Notes under the pieces: generated by a model
Seen by the model: the letters and a program-made list of their open reading frames with translations, nothing else
The model's database searches: none
Told to the model about the DNA's origin: nothing
Assembly (NCBI GenBank): GCA_947494405.1
Contig: CANLWQ010000082.1
Location: forward strand, 1-8,114
Length of the DNA: 8,114 nt
Reading direction: 5' to 3'
Source: Comamonadaceae bacterium
GTDB taxonomy: Bacteria > Pseudomonadota > Gammaproteobacteria > Burkholderiales > Burkholderiaceae_C
Made by a program: the position numbers and the translations under genes
In this document: positions 1 through 6,200 of the stretch, in pieces
How positions within the stretch are numbered: the stretch's first letter is position 1
Layout: every line of letters starts with the position of its first letter

Positions 1-39
1 GTAAATGCATTCCAGCACAGAAGTGGCGGGGAAAGTCAT
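1..39 (-). CDS. 5' end of an unidentified gene, cut by the window edge
   Basis: On the minus strand an ATG at 39-37 opens a frame that reads MTFPATSVLECIY before the left edge. It is preceded by a strong Shine-Dalgarno, AGGAGA at 50-45 on the minus strand, five bases before the ATG. A promoter-like stretch with a 12-bp palindrome lies a little further upstream. Thirteen residues are too few to assign a family, and no function is claimed. It runs in the same direction as argH and ndh, 64 nt after the ndh stop codon. It could be the last gene of that transcript, but the candidate promoter in the gap suggests it can be started separately. The good ribosome site is the main evidence that this is a real gene. 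Confidence 0.5.
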   Translation of the reverse strand, partial: MTFPATSVLECIY

Positions 40-70
40 GTTTGTCTCCTGAAGGGGTTGAGGTTTTGCC

Positions 71-98
71 TCTTATATAAGACCCATTCTAGTGACAA
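71..98 (-). promoter_or_regulatory. Candidate promoter with 12-bp palindromic operator for the left-edge gene
   Basis: Reading the minus strand, TTGTCA (98-93, five of six matches to the -35 consensus) is followed after 15 bases by TATAAG (77-72, five of six matches to the -10 consensus). The spacer is shorter than the ideal 17, so this may be a weak or activator-dependent promoter. The -10 lies inside a perfect 12-bp palindrome, TCTTATATAAGA, at 71-82. A regulator bound there would block RNA polymerase, so operator function is a reasonable inference, but I cannot name the regulator. Transcription would begin around 65, leaving a leader of about 25 nt that carries a short GAGG/CCTC hairpin (60-72). 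Confidence 0.35.
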
Positions 99-103
99 AA
101 CAA

Positions 104-1453
104 TTAACTTTCGCCTACATGCTCTTTTTTGTACAACGTGCCTGCCACGACTCGCGCATTGCGGCTGAAACTGGAATAAGCCATGGCCCAATCCATCAAA
201 ACAACCAAGCGATTTCGAAAGCCGATAAGAAAATAGATGTGTGCCAGCAACCAAAACCACCATGCCAAGCGTTGGGAGAAGCGCAAAGGGCCAAACGGCG
301 TACTCAGGTCGACCACCGCACTGTTGTGGCCAATGGTGGCCAAGTTGCCATAGTCTGCATAGCGAAAAGCCTGGGTGGGTTGGCCTTGTATGCGTTTGAG
401 AATATTGGCGGCGGCCAAGTGGCCCATTTGCTTGGCTCCGGGTGAAACGCCGGGCACTGGCACGGGCGCTTTTCCGGGGACATGGGTAAAGACGGCGGCC
501 AAGTCGCCAATCACGCTGATCTGGGCAAAACCCGGCACGCTCATGTCGGGGTTGACCAGCACGCGACCGGCACGGTCCAAACTGCAATCGGTGTTTTGCG
601 CGATATTGGCACCCAAAGGCGAAGCCGCCACACCTGCAGCCCAGACCACGCATTTGCTAGCGATGGTGTAGTCGACTGTGCCCAAGACACCGGCGGGAGC
701 TGGGCCTCTCACTTGCAAGCCTTGCGCGTCAATCGAGGTGACGATGGCATTCAAGCGCACTTCCACCCCCAGTGCTTGCAATTGGCTCAGGGCTTTGGCG
801 CTCAAGGTTTCGGGCATGGCTTGAAGCACACGCGGACCGCCTTCGATCAACAAAATGCGCGCGTCACGCGGGTTGATGCGACGAAATTCTCCGATCAGGG
901 TTTGTCTTGCAATTTCGGCAAAGGCGCCGGCCATCTCGACGCCTGTAGGGCCCGCACCGATCACGCACAGGGTCAGCCAATCTTTGCGTTTTTCAGGGTC
1001 GGGCTCTTTCTCCGCCGACTCGAAAGCGAACAGCAAGCGGCGGCGAATTTCAAAAGCATCTTCCAAGGTCTTCAAACCCGGCGCGTGCACGGCCCACTCA
1101 TCATGCCCAAAATAACTGTGGGTGGCGCCCGCGGCCACCACCAAATGGTCATACATCAAGGTGCTGCCATCCGACAGCAAAACCCTGTTTTCACGGGCGT
1201 CGATGTTGGTGACCTCGGACAACAAGGTGGTGAGATTGTTTTGTTGGCGAAACAAGCTGCGTATCGGCGCGGCAATGGCCGGCGCGGCCAGTCCCGCCGT
1301 GGCCACTTGGTACAGCAGGGGTTGAAACAGGTGGTGATTGGTTTTGTCTACCAAGGTGATATCGACAGGCGCTTTGGCCAAAGCTTTAGCGGCTTCAAGG
1401 CCGCCGAAGCCGCCACCGATGATCAGTACACGGGGTCGTTGAGAGGTTTGCAT
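104..1453 (-). CDS. ndh: Type II NADH:quinone oxidoreductase (NDH-2)
   Basis: Single-subunit flavoenzyme that passes electrons from NADH through FAD to membrane quinone without pumping protons. It acts on the cytoplasmic face of the inner membrane. The 449 residues show both Rossmann nucleotide sites: GGGFGG at 13-18 for FAD, ending in the ribose-binding acid D36, and GAGPTG at 166-171 for NADH, followed by VE (172-173). NHHLFQPLLYQVATAG (39-54) is a strong NDH-2 signature. WAAGV (271-275) and GDLAA (316-320) are the usual later flavoprotein motifs, and PGVSPGAKQMG (334-344) occupies the quinone-site loop. The C-terminus (about 390-435) has an aromatic, hydrophobic and basic stretch, LAWWFWLLAHIYFLIGF, fitting the membrane-anchoring helices of the family. 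Length is normal. The start lies 18 nt after the argH stop. No clear Shine-Dalgarno is seen in that gap, so translation may be coupled to argH. Pairing with argH is probably positional rather than functional. Confidence 0.93.
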   Translation of the reverse strand: MQTSQRPRVLIIGGGFGGLEAAKALAKAPVDITLVDKTNHHLFQPLLYQVATAGLAAPAIAAPIRSLFRQQNNLTTLLSEVTNIDARENRVLLSDGSTLMYDHLVVAAGATHSYFGHDEWAVHAPGLKTLEDAFEIRRRLLFAFESAEKEPDPEKRKDWLTLCVIGAGPTGVEMAGAFAEIARQTLIGEFRRINPRDARILLIEGGPRVLQAMPETLSAKALSQLQALGVEVRLNAIVTSIDAQGLQVRGPAPAGVLGTVDYTIASKCVVWAAGVAASPLGANIAQNTDCSLDRAGRVLVNPDMSVPGFAQISVIGDLAAVFTHVPGKAPVPVPGVSPGAKQMGHLAAANILKRIQGQPTQAFRYADYGNLATIGHNSAVVDLSTPFGPLRFSQRLAWWFWLLAHIYFLIGFRNRLVVLMDWAMAYSSFSRNARVVAGTLYKKEHVGES

Positions 1454-1471
1454 TTTGGGGGAAGTTTTGAC

Positions 1472-2926
1472 TTAAGCCAGCCGTTGTTGGTGTTTTGCGA
1501 TTTGCGCTTTCACCTGCTCGGGTGCAGTGCCGCCCACGGTGTTGCGGGCGTTCAAAGAGCCTTGCAGGCTCAAAGCATCGTAAACATCTTGCTCAATAGA
1601 GGCATGAAAACCTTGCAGAACCTTCAAAGGCAACTCGGATAAATCGCAGTTGTGGCTGGCAGCGGCTTTGACCGCATGGGCCACTGTTTCGTGTGCGTCG
1701 CGAAACGGCAAACCTTTTTTCACCAAGTAGTCGGCCAAATCGGTGGCGGTGGCAAAGCCTTTTTTCACTGCTGCTTCCATGGCCGCGGCATTCACCTTGA
1801 TGCCGCCTTCTTTGGCACCTGTGGTGGGATTGACTTGACCACCCACCATCTCGGCAAAGATGCGCAGGGTGTCTTTCAAGGTGTCCACTGTGTCGAACAG
1901 CGGCTCTTTGTCTTCTTGGTTGTCTTTGTTGTAAGCCAGTGCCTGGCCTTTCATCAGAGTGATGAGGCCCATCAAGTGACCCACCACACGACCGGTCTTG
2001 CCTCTGGCCAACTCCGGCACATCCGGGTTTTTTTTCTGCGGCATGATGGAAGAGCCGGTGGTGAAGCGGTCGGCAATCTGTATGAAGCCAAAGTTTTGGC
2101 TCATCCAAATGATGAGTTCTTCAGACAAACGGCTGATGTGCACCATGCAAAGTGTGGCGGCAGCCGTGAACTCGATGGCGAAGTCGCGGTCACTCACCGC
2201 GTCCAAGCTGTTTTGGCACAACTGCGCCTCGCCTTGGGCATTGACCATGCCCAAACTTTGCGCCACGCGTTCGCGGTCTAACGGGTAGGTGGTGCCCGCC
2301 AGTGCTGCTGCGCCCAAGGGCAAGCGGTTGGTGCGTGCACGTATTTCGCCCATGCGCTCTGCGTCACGCGAGAGCATTTCTACGTAAGCCAACAGGTGAT
2401 GCGCAAAGCTGATGGGTTGGGCCACTTGCAAATGCGTGAAGCCGGGCATCACAGTGTGGGTGTGTTGGGCGGCCACGTCCACCAAGGCGCGTTGCAGCTT
2501 GTTCAGCAACTCGCGGATGGCGTCAATTTCATCTCGCAACCACAGCCGCACATCGGTAGCCACTTGGTCGTTGCGGCTGCGCCCAGTGTGCAGGCGCTTG
2601 CCTGCATCGCCCACCAGTTGGGTGAGACGCGCTTCAATATTGAGGTGCACGTCTTCCAACTCAAGCTTCCATTCAAACTGGCCGCCCTCGATGTCTTGGG
2701 TGATTTGCTTCAGACCGCGTTGGATATCGGCCCAGTCCTGGGCGCTGATGATGCCTTGGGCTTGCAGCATCTCGGCGTGCGCCAAGCTGCCTTGTATGTC
2801 GGCGCGCCACAGGCGCTGGTCGAAAAACACGCTGGCGGTGTAACGCTGCACCAACTCGCTCATGGGTTCAGCAAAAAGGGCGGACCAAGCCTGGGATTTA
2901 CGGTCTAGCGAGTTGGAAGATGTCAT
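1472..2926 (-). CDS. argH: Argininosuccinate lyase
   Basis: Cytoplasmic enzyme of the fumarase/aspartase superfamily that splits argininosuccinate into arginine and fumarate, the final step of arginine synthesis; it works as a homotetramer. The 484 residues carry all three conserved superfamily blocks: [10 protein letters not shown] (112-121); [11 protein letters not shown] (161-171), with the TH pair at 164-165; and the signature [12 protein letters not shown] (291-302), whose mobile loop supplies the catalytic serine and lysine. The N-terminal arm is the usual length. The ATG start is preceded by no obvious Shine-Dalgarno. A three-codon frame (ATG AGC TTA TGA, 2934-2923) overlaps the start as ATGA. 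The gene is divergent from the small membrane-protein gene, and its leader would contain the inverted repeat at 2941-2970. The codons for QKKN form a run of eight A on the coding strand. Confidence 0.97.
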   Translation of the reverse strand: MTSSNSLDRKSQAWSALFAEPMSELVQRYTASVFFDQRLWRADIQGSLAHAEMLQAQGIISAQDWADIQRGLKQITQDIEGGQFEWKLELEDVHLNIEARLTQLVGDAGKRLHTGRSRNDQVATDVRLWLRDEIDAIRELLNKLQRALVDVAAQHTHTVMPGFTHLQVAQPISFAHHLLAYVEMLSRDAERMGEIRARTNRLPLGAAALAGTTYPLDRERVAQSLGMVNAQGEAQLCQNSLDAVSDRDFAIEFTAAATLCMVHISRLSEELIIWMSQNFGFIQIADRFTTGSSIMPQKKNPDVPELARGKTGRVVGHLMGLITLMKGQALAYNKDNQEDKEPLFDTVDTLKDTLRIFAEMVGGQVNPTTGAKEGGIKVNAAAMEAAVKKGFATATDLADYLVKKGLPFRDAHETVAHAVKAAASHNCDLSELPLKVLQGFHASIEQDVYDALSLQGSLNARNTVGGTAPEQVKAQIAKHQQRLA

Positions 2927-2940
2927 AAGCTCATTTTAGG

Positions 2941-2970
2941 TGTGGTCTTTGGCTTGTAAGCCAAACCACA
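2941..2970. repeat. Long bulged inverted repeat in the argH leader / divergent intergenic region
   Basis: TGTGGT (2941-2946) pairs perfectly with ACCACA (2965-2970). Inside it, TTGGCTT (2949-2955) pairs with AAGCCAA (2958-2964). Only CT at 2947-2948 is unpaired, on one side, and GT at 2956-2957 sits at the centre. That makes 13 base pairs in all, folding in RNA with a realistic loop of about four bases. No T-run follows on either strand and the genes on both sides diverge away from it, so it is not a terminator for a neighbour. It lies 14 nt upstream of the argH ATG. It could be an RNA hairpin near the argH ribosome site, or a protein-binding palindrome serving both genes. Confidence 0.6.
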
Positions 2971-2979
2971 GGCTTGCAA
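2951..2979. repeat. Near-perfect 9-bp direct repeat spaced 20 bp apart
   Basis: GGCTTGTAA (2951-2959) recurs as GGCTTGCAA (2971-2979), eight of nine bases identical, with starts exactly 20 bp apart (about two helical turns). Each copy sits in a dyad: TTGGCTT/AAGCCAA for the first, and TTGCA-A-TGCAA (2974-2984) for the second. Same-face spacing of two dyads in a divergent promoter region is how tandem operator sites often look. The regulator is unknown and chance is not excluded. Confidence 0.35.
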
Positions 2980-2985
2980 TGCAAA

Positions 2986-3013
2986 ATTCTATACAGACCC
3001 TTGATCGGGGCAA
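2986..3013 (-). promoter_or_regulatory. Candidate sigma-70 promoter for argH
   Basis: On the minus strand TTGCCC (3013-3008, four of six -35 matches) and TAGAAT (2991-2986, five of six -10 matches) are separated by 16 bases. Transcription would start near 2979, giving a leader of roughly 50 nt that contains the whole inverted repeat 2941-2970. The match is modest and other placements cannot be excluded. No convincing sigma-70 promoter was found for the divergent small gene on the plus strand; only a weak TATACA at 2990-2995 overlaps this element. Confidence 0.3.
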
Positions 3014-3037
3014 ACATTTATTGAGGAGACAACTGAC

Positions 3038-3262
3038 ATGTGGAAAATTGTATTGGGATTCATAGCGTTTGCAGCTTTGTCACTGTTTGTGATTTTCAAA
3101 GCGGGCGGCAACATCGACATGGGCGGTGAAAAACATGGCGCAGATGCGATACATGTGCCTGAAGAAACCAAGCCGGCTGCTGCACCCGCGCCTGCAGCAG
3201 CCACCGAGACGCCAGCTGCACCTGCACCTGCACCTGCACCTGCACCTGCGAGCAAACCATAA
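3038..3262 (+). CDS. Small membrane-anchored protein with Ala-Pro tail, function unknown
   Basis: A 74-residue protein. Residues 2-20 (WKIVLGFIAFAALSLFVIF) form one hydrophobic segment followed by K21, so a single-pass anchor or uncleaved signal is likely; no lipobox cysteine is present. A short polar stretch, GGNIDMGGEKHGAD (23-36), is followed by a low-complexity tail rich in Ala and Pro (46-74), ending in five AP dipeptides. The tail probably extends into the periplasm or lies along the membrane face, but topology is not decided by the sequence. The start is well supported: GAGGAG at 3023-3028 lies nine bases before the ATG, a far better ribosome site than those of the large neighbours. 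The gene is divergent from argH and convergent with ppc. I do not recognise a named family. Small proteins of this build are, from memory, seen near argH and ppc in related Burkholderiales. Confidence 0.75.
   Translation: MWKIVLGFIAFAALSLFVIFKAGGNIDMGGEKHGADAIHVPEETKPAAAPAPAAATETPAAPAPAPAPAPASKP
3216..3249 (+). repeat. In-frame hexanucleotide tandem repeat (CTGCAC)5 plus partial copy
   Basis: Five perfect copies of CTGCAC run from 3216 to 3245, followed by CTGC at 3246-3249, 34 bp without a mismatch. In the reading frame of the small membrane protein this is alternating GCA and CCT codons, giving Ala-Pro dipeptides. Since the unit is six bases, gain or loss of a copy changes the tail by one AP pair and never shifts the frame. 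Identical codons, rather than synonymous ones, point to recent slippage expansion. Confidence 0.9.
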
Positions 3263-3293
3263 CGGTTTGTCCTTGCCACGCAAGCCCGCTTGC
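3252..3293. terminator. Two short hairpins between convergent genes, possible weak terminator
   Basis: CAAACC (3253-3258) pairs with GGTTTG (3264-3269) around a five-base loop, with a flanking G-T pair; this stem spans the stop codon of the small gene. A second dyad, GCAAGC (3280-3285) with GCTTGC (3288-3293), follows 10 bases later. The small gene and ppc converge here, so some transcription end is expected in the 47-nt gap. Neither stem has a T-run on either strand, so a classical intrinsic terminator is not shown and Rho-dependent ending is equally possible. Confidence 0.3.
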
Positions 3294-3309
3294 CATAACG
3301 AGATGTTCC

Positions 3310-6117
3310 TCAGCCGGTATTGCGCAGCCCTGCGGCAATGCCGTTGATGGATAAATGAATACCGCGCTGCGCCCGCTCGTCGGTGATGCCAGCGCGGTGG
3401 CGGCGAATCAATTCCACTTGTAAATGGTGCAGTGGGTCTATGTAGGGAAAGCGGTGCTTGATGGAACGCGCCAATGAGGCGTTGTTGGCCAGCCGTTGTT
3501 TAGAACCGGTGATGAGATGCAAGGCCTGCGCTGTCAGGTGCCACTCGGTTTCAATCGCTTTGAAAATCTTTTTGCGCAAACGCACATCGGTGACCAACTC
3601 AGCATAGCGCGAGGCCAGCGCCAAATCACTTTTGGCCATCACCATGTCAATGTTGGAGAGCAGGGTGCGGAAGAACGGCCACTGCTTGTCCATGCGCCGC
3701 AAAAGCGTCAGCGCTTGGGTGCGGCTGAGCGTGGGGTGGTGTTCTACAAACTGCTGCACCGCCGAGCCAAAGCCCAGCCAGCCAGGCAAGGTCAGGCGGC
3801 ACTGGCCCCAGCTGAAACCCCAGGGAATCGCACGCAAGTCTTCGATGCGTTGTGTGGCTTTGCGCGAGGCGGGTCTAGAGCCAATATTGAGCGCGGCAAT
3901 TTCGCGCAGCGGCGTGGCTTCAAAAAAATAGTCGGTGAATCCAGGCGTGTCGTAGACCAAATGCCGGTAGGCCTTGAAACTGTGCTCTGACAAACTTTGC
4001 GCTGCCAATATAAAGCTGCGCGGTGCGGCCGTTTGGGTTTGCAACAAGCTGGCCTCCAGCGTGGCGGCCACCAAGGTTTCCAAGTTACGCCGCCCCAAAG
4101 CGGGGTTGGCGTATTTGGAGTTAATCACCTCGCCTTGCTCGGTGAGCCGGATTTGCCCGCGCACTGTGCCAGGGGGTTGCGCCAAAATTGCATCAAAGCT
4201 GGGGCCACCGCCACGACCCACGGTGCCTCCGCGCCCGTGGAACAAACGCAAGGTGATGCCGTGTTGCGCCTCCAAGCTTTGGAACACATTCACCAAAGCC
4301 AACTCTGCTTGGTAGAGCGACCAATTGCTGGTGAAGATGCCGCCGTCTTTGTTGCTGTCGGAGTAGCCCAGCATGATGTCTTGCTCGCCGCTGCTGCGTT
4401 TGACCATCTCGGCCACGCCTGCCAAGGCGTAATAGTCGCGCATGATGTGCGGTGCTTGTTGCAGGTCTTCAATGGTTTCAAAAAGCGGCGAGACAATCAA
4501 TTCGGCGCGGGCATCAGTGCTCAAAGTGCCGTGTAGCAACCCGGCTTCTTTTTGCAACACCAACACCTCCAACAAATCGCTCACGCTCTCGGTGTGGCTG
4601 ATGATGGCGTGGCGAATGGCATCGCTGCCAAAGTCGCGGCGCACCTGACGAGCAGTTTCAAAAATCCGCAACTCGGACTGACTGTGCGCGCTGTAACTGT
4701 GGCTGGGAATGCGCAAGGGCCGCGGATCGTTCAAGACTTGCAGCAACAGGCTTTGTCGCTCTTCTTCCTTCAGCTTGGCGTAATGCGCTTGTATACCTGC
4801 CACCTTGAGCAACTCGGCCACCACCAGTTCGTGTTGATCCGAACTTTGGCGTAAATCGACCGTGGCCAAATGAAAACCAAACACCTGCACCGCGCGCATC
4901 AGTGGACGCAAGCGCGGCACCGCTAAAGCTTGGGCGTGCTGAGCGCTTAAAGCTTCATCCAAGATGCGTAAATCGGCCAGCAGGCTGGCTGCGTCTGTAT
5001 AGGGGTTTTGCGGTGGCAGTGCGTGGCGCGCAGCTTGTTTGCCGCTCAGGTGAAGCAGTGTGGCCGCGAGGCGTGCATAAATAAAGGTGAGGCTTCGCCG
5101 GTAAGGTTCATCTTGGCGGTGCGCATTGGTGTCGGGCGACGAGTTTGCCAAAGCTTGCAAGGCAGGCGGCACACCGACCAGCATGGCCGAGGTGGACAAC
5201 TCGCTGCCCAGCCAGTGAATTTCCGTCAGGTAATGGCGCAGCGCCACATCGCATTGGCGTTGCACCGCAAATTGCAAAGAGTCGGCATTCACATTGGGGT
5301 TGCCGTCGCGGTCGCCGCCCATCCATTGGCCCATACGCAAAAAAGGCGCGATGGCTTGGCCGCCCAAGTCAGCTTCAAGCTCGGCATACAGCTTGGGAAT
5401 CTCCGACAAAAATGTGGACTCGTAATAACCCATGGCGTTTTCTATCTCGTCGGCCACAGTCAGTTTGGTGAATCGCAGCAAACGGGTTTGCCACAGTTGC
5501 AGCACACGCGCACGAACTTGGGCGTCAATCTGTGCCAAGGCCCGCGCGGTGGTGGCGTCAACTGGGCGCGAAGTGATGGCGTCGCGCTCTTGCAAGCTGT
5601 GGGCAATGCCACGCTCGGCATCCAAAATACTTTTGCGTTGCACCTCGGTGGGGTGGGCGGTCAATACCGGGGAAATGTGCGCGCTGTCTAAGGCTTGGCG
5701 AATGGCTTTGGCGGTCCAGCCTGCGGTTTTGAGTTTGCTCAAGGCCTGAACCAAGCTGCCTGCACGCACATGGCCTGCGCGGTCGTGCACTTGTTGGAGG
5801 CGAATATGGTGCTGGTCTTCGGCCAAATTGGCCAAGTGGCTGAAATAGGTGAAGGCACGAATCACGCTCACCGCTTGCTCGCTAGAGAGCGAAGCCAACT
5901 GCTTTTTCAAGGCTTTGTCCGCCAAGGCGTCGGCGTCTCGGCGAAAAGCCACCGACAGTCGGCGTATATGTTCGATCAGGGCGAAGGCTTCATCACCCTC
6001 TTGCTGTCGAATCACGTCGCCCAAGATTCGCCCCAACCAACGAATGTCCTCGACCAAGGGTTGTTCTTGGGACGGCAAGGGCTTGGAGGGGCGCAAGCTT
6101 TTCAGTGTTTGAGACAT
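3310..6117 (-). CDS. ppc: Phosphoenolpyruvate carboxylase
   Basis: Cytoplasmic homotetrameric enzyme that adds bicarbonate to phosphoenolpyruvate to form oxaloacetate, refilling the TCA cycle. From the ATG at 6117 it has 935 residues, a little longer than the 883 of E. coli. Conserved blocks in order: [12 protein letters not shown] (152-163) with catalytic H155; [10 protein letters not shown] (267-276); the second signature [13 protein letters not shown] (581-593) with K590; the phosphate loop [14 protein letters not shown] (626-639); and the invariant C-terminal RNTG, so the gene is intact to its last residue. A longer frame reaches a GTG at 6156, adding 13 residues ([13 protein letters not shown]). 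I prefer the ATG because the added stretch looks unlike the family and would overlap the candidate -10 at 6157-6166. Neither start has a clear Shine-Dalgarno. It is divergent from hemC with an 83-nt gap and convergent with the small membrane-protein gene. Allosteric control of the enzyme is typical of the family but is not read here. Confidence 0.96.
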   Translation of the reverse strand: MSQTLKSLRPSKPLPSQEQPLVEDIRWLGRILGDVIRQQEGDEAFALIEHIRRLSVAFRRDADALADKALKKQLASLSSEQAVSVIRAFTYFSHLANLAEDQHHIRLQQVHDRAGHVRAGSLVQALSKLKTAGWTAKAIRQALDSAHISPVLTAHPTEVQRKSILDAERGIAHSLQERDAITSRPVDATTARALAQIDAQVRARVLQLWQTRLLRFTKLTVADEIENAMGYYESTFLSEIPKLYAELEADLGGQAIAPFLRMGQWMGGDRDGNPNVNADSLQFAVQRQCDVALRHYLTEIHWLGSELSTSAMLVGVPPALQALANSSPDTNAHRQDEPYRRSLTFIYARLAATLLHLSGKQAARHALPPQNPYTDAASLLADLRILDEALSAQHAQALAVPRLRPLMRAVQVFGFHLATVDLRQSSDQHELVVAELLKVAGIQAHYAKLKEEERQSLLLQVLNDPRPLRIPSHSYSAHSQSELRIFETARQVRRDFGSDAIRHAIISHTESVSDLLEVLVLQKEAGLLHGTLSTDARAELIVSPLFETIEDLQQAPHIMRDYYALAGVAEMVKRSSGEQDIMLGYSDSNKDGGIFTSNWSLYQAELALVNVFQSLEAQHGITLRLFHGRGGTVGRGGGPSFDAILAQPPGTVRGQIRLTEQGEVINSKYANPALGRRNLETLVAATLEASLLQTQTAAPRSFILAAQSLSEHSFKAYRHLVYDTPGFTDYFFEATPLREIAALNIGSRPASRKATQRIEDLRAIPWGFSWGQCRLTLPGWLGFGSAVQQFVEHHPTLSRTQALTLLRRMDKQWPFFRTLLSNIDMVMAKSDLALASRYAELVTDVRLRKKIFKAIETEWHLTAQALHLITGSKQRLANNASLARSIKHRFPYIDPLHHLQVELIRRHRAGITDERAQRGIHLSINGIAAGLRNTG

Positions 6118-6156
6118 AAAACCAGACCATTTCAAGGGGAAACCATAGGTTGTCAC

Positions 6157-6166
6157 ATGCTAGCAT
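6157..6166. promoter_or_regulatory. Palindromic extended -10, candidate bidirectional promoter for ppc and hemC
   Basis: ATGCTAGCAT is a perfect 10-bp palindrome midway between the divergent ppc and hemC genes. On each strand it reads TG-C-TAGCAT, an extended -10 (TGn plus a hexamer with four of six matches to TATAAT). Starts about seven bases downstream would be near 6173 for hemC (leader about 28 nt) and near 6150 for ppc (leader about 33 nt to the ATG at 6117), both reasonable. No good -35 was found at the right distance on either strand; TTGTCA at 6150-6155 is too close for the plus-strand hexamer. Overlapping, symmetric -10 elements are known to drive bidirectional promoters in bacteria; here it is inference. 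Confidence 0.35.
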
Positions 6167-6200
6167 TCGCAGCGAAAAAACCACTTAGCGAAGCCCTATT

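Noticed and set aside
300..510. Repeated GGCCAAGT-like words in the ndh 3' region
   Set aside because: They fall in different codons and contexts, match common codon pairs of this genome (similar words occur in ppc) and have no regular spacing.
36..653. 205-codon minus-strand frame overlapping ndh
   Set aside because: Out-of-frame shadow of ndh with Arg/Gln/Cys-rich low-quality sequence; it also covers the promoter region and start of the left-edge gene.
482..1642. 386-codon open frame on the plus strand, antisense to ndh and the 3' end of argH
   Set aside because: It lies wholly over two strongly supported genes, crosses their boundary, shows no family motif and has the Gln/His/Gly-rich make-up of an antisense shadow. 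No ribosome site was seen at its start.
2028..2035. T8 run considered as a terminator tail
   Set aside because: It lies inside argH, encodes the conserved QKKN signature and has no GC-rich stem in front of it.
1593..2108. 171-codon minus-strand frame inside argH
   Set aside because: It is the -1 frame of argH itself. It is kept only as the frame reached from the A8 run and is not called as a gene.
2396..2908. Plus-strand frames antisense to the argH 5' half
   Set aside because: Shadows of argH codon bias; two overlapping frames are open there at once, as expected from a biased coding strand rather than a gene.
2941..2970. Inverted repeat considered as an intrinsic terminator
   Set aside because: No T-run on either strand and both flanking genes are transcribed away from it.
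5008..5691. 227-codon plus-strand frame inside ppc
   Set aside because: Antisense shadow of the conserved ppc coding sequence; no recognisable domain or ribosome site.
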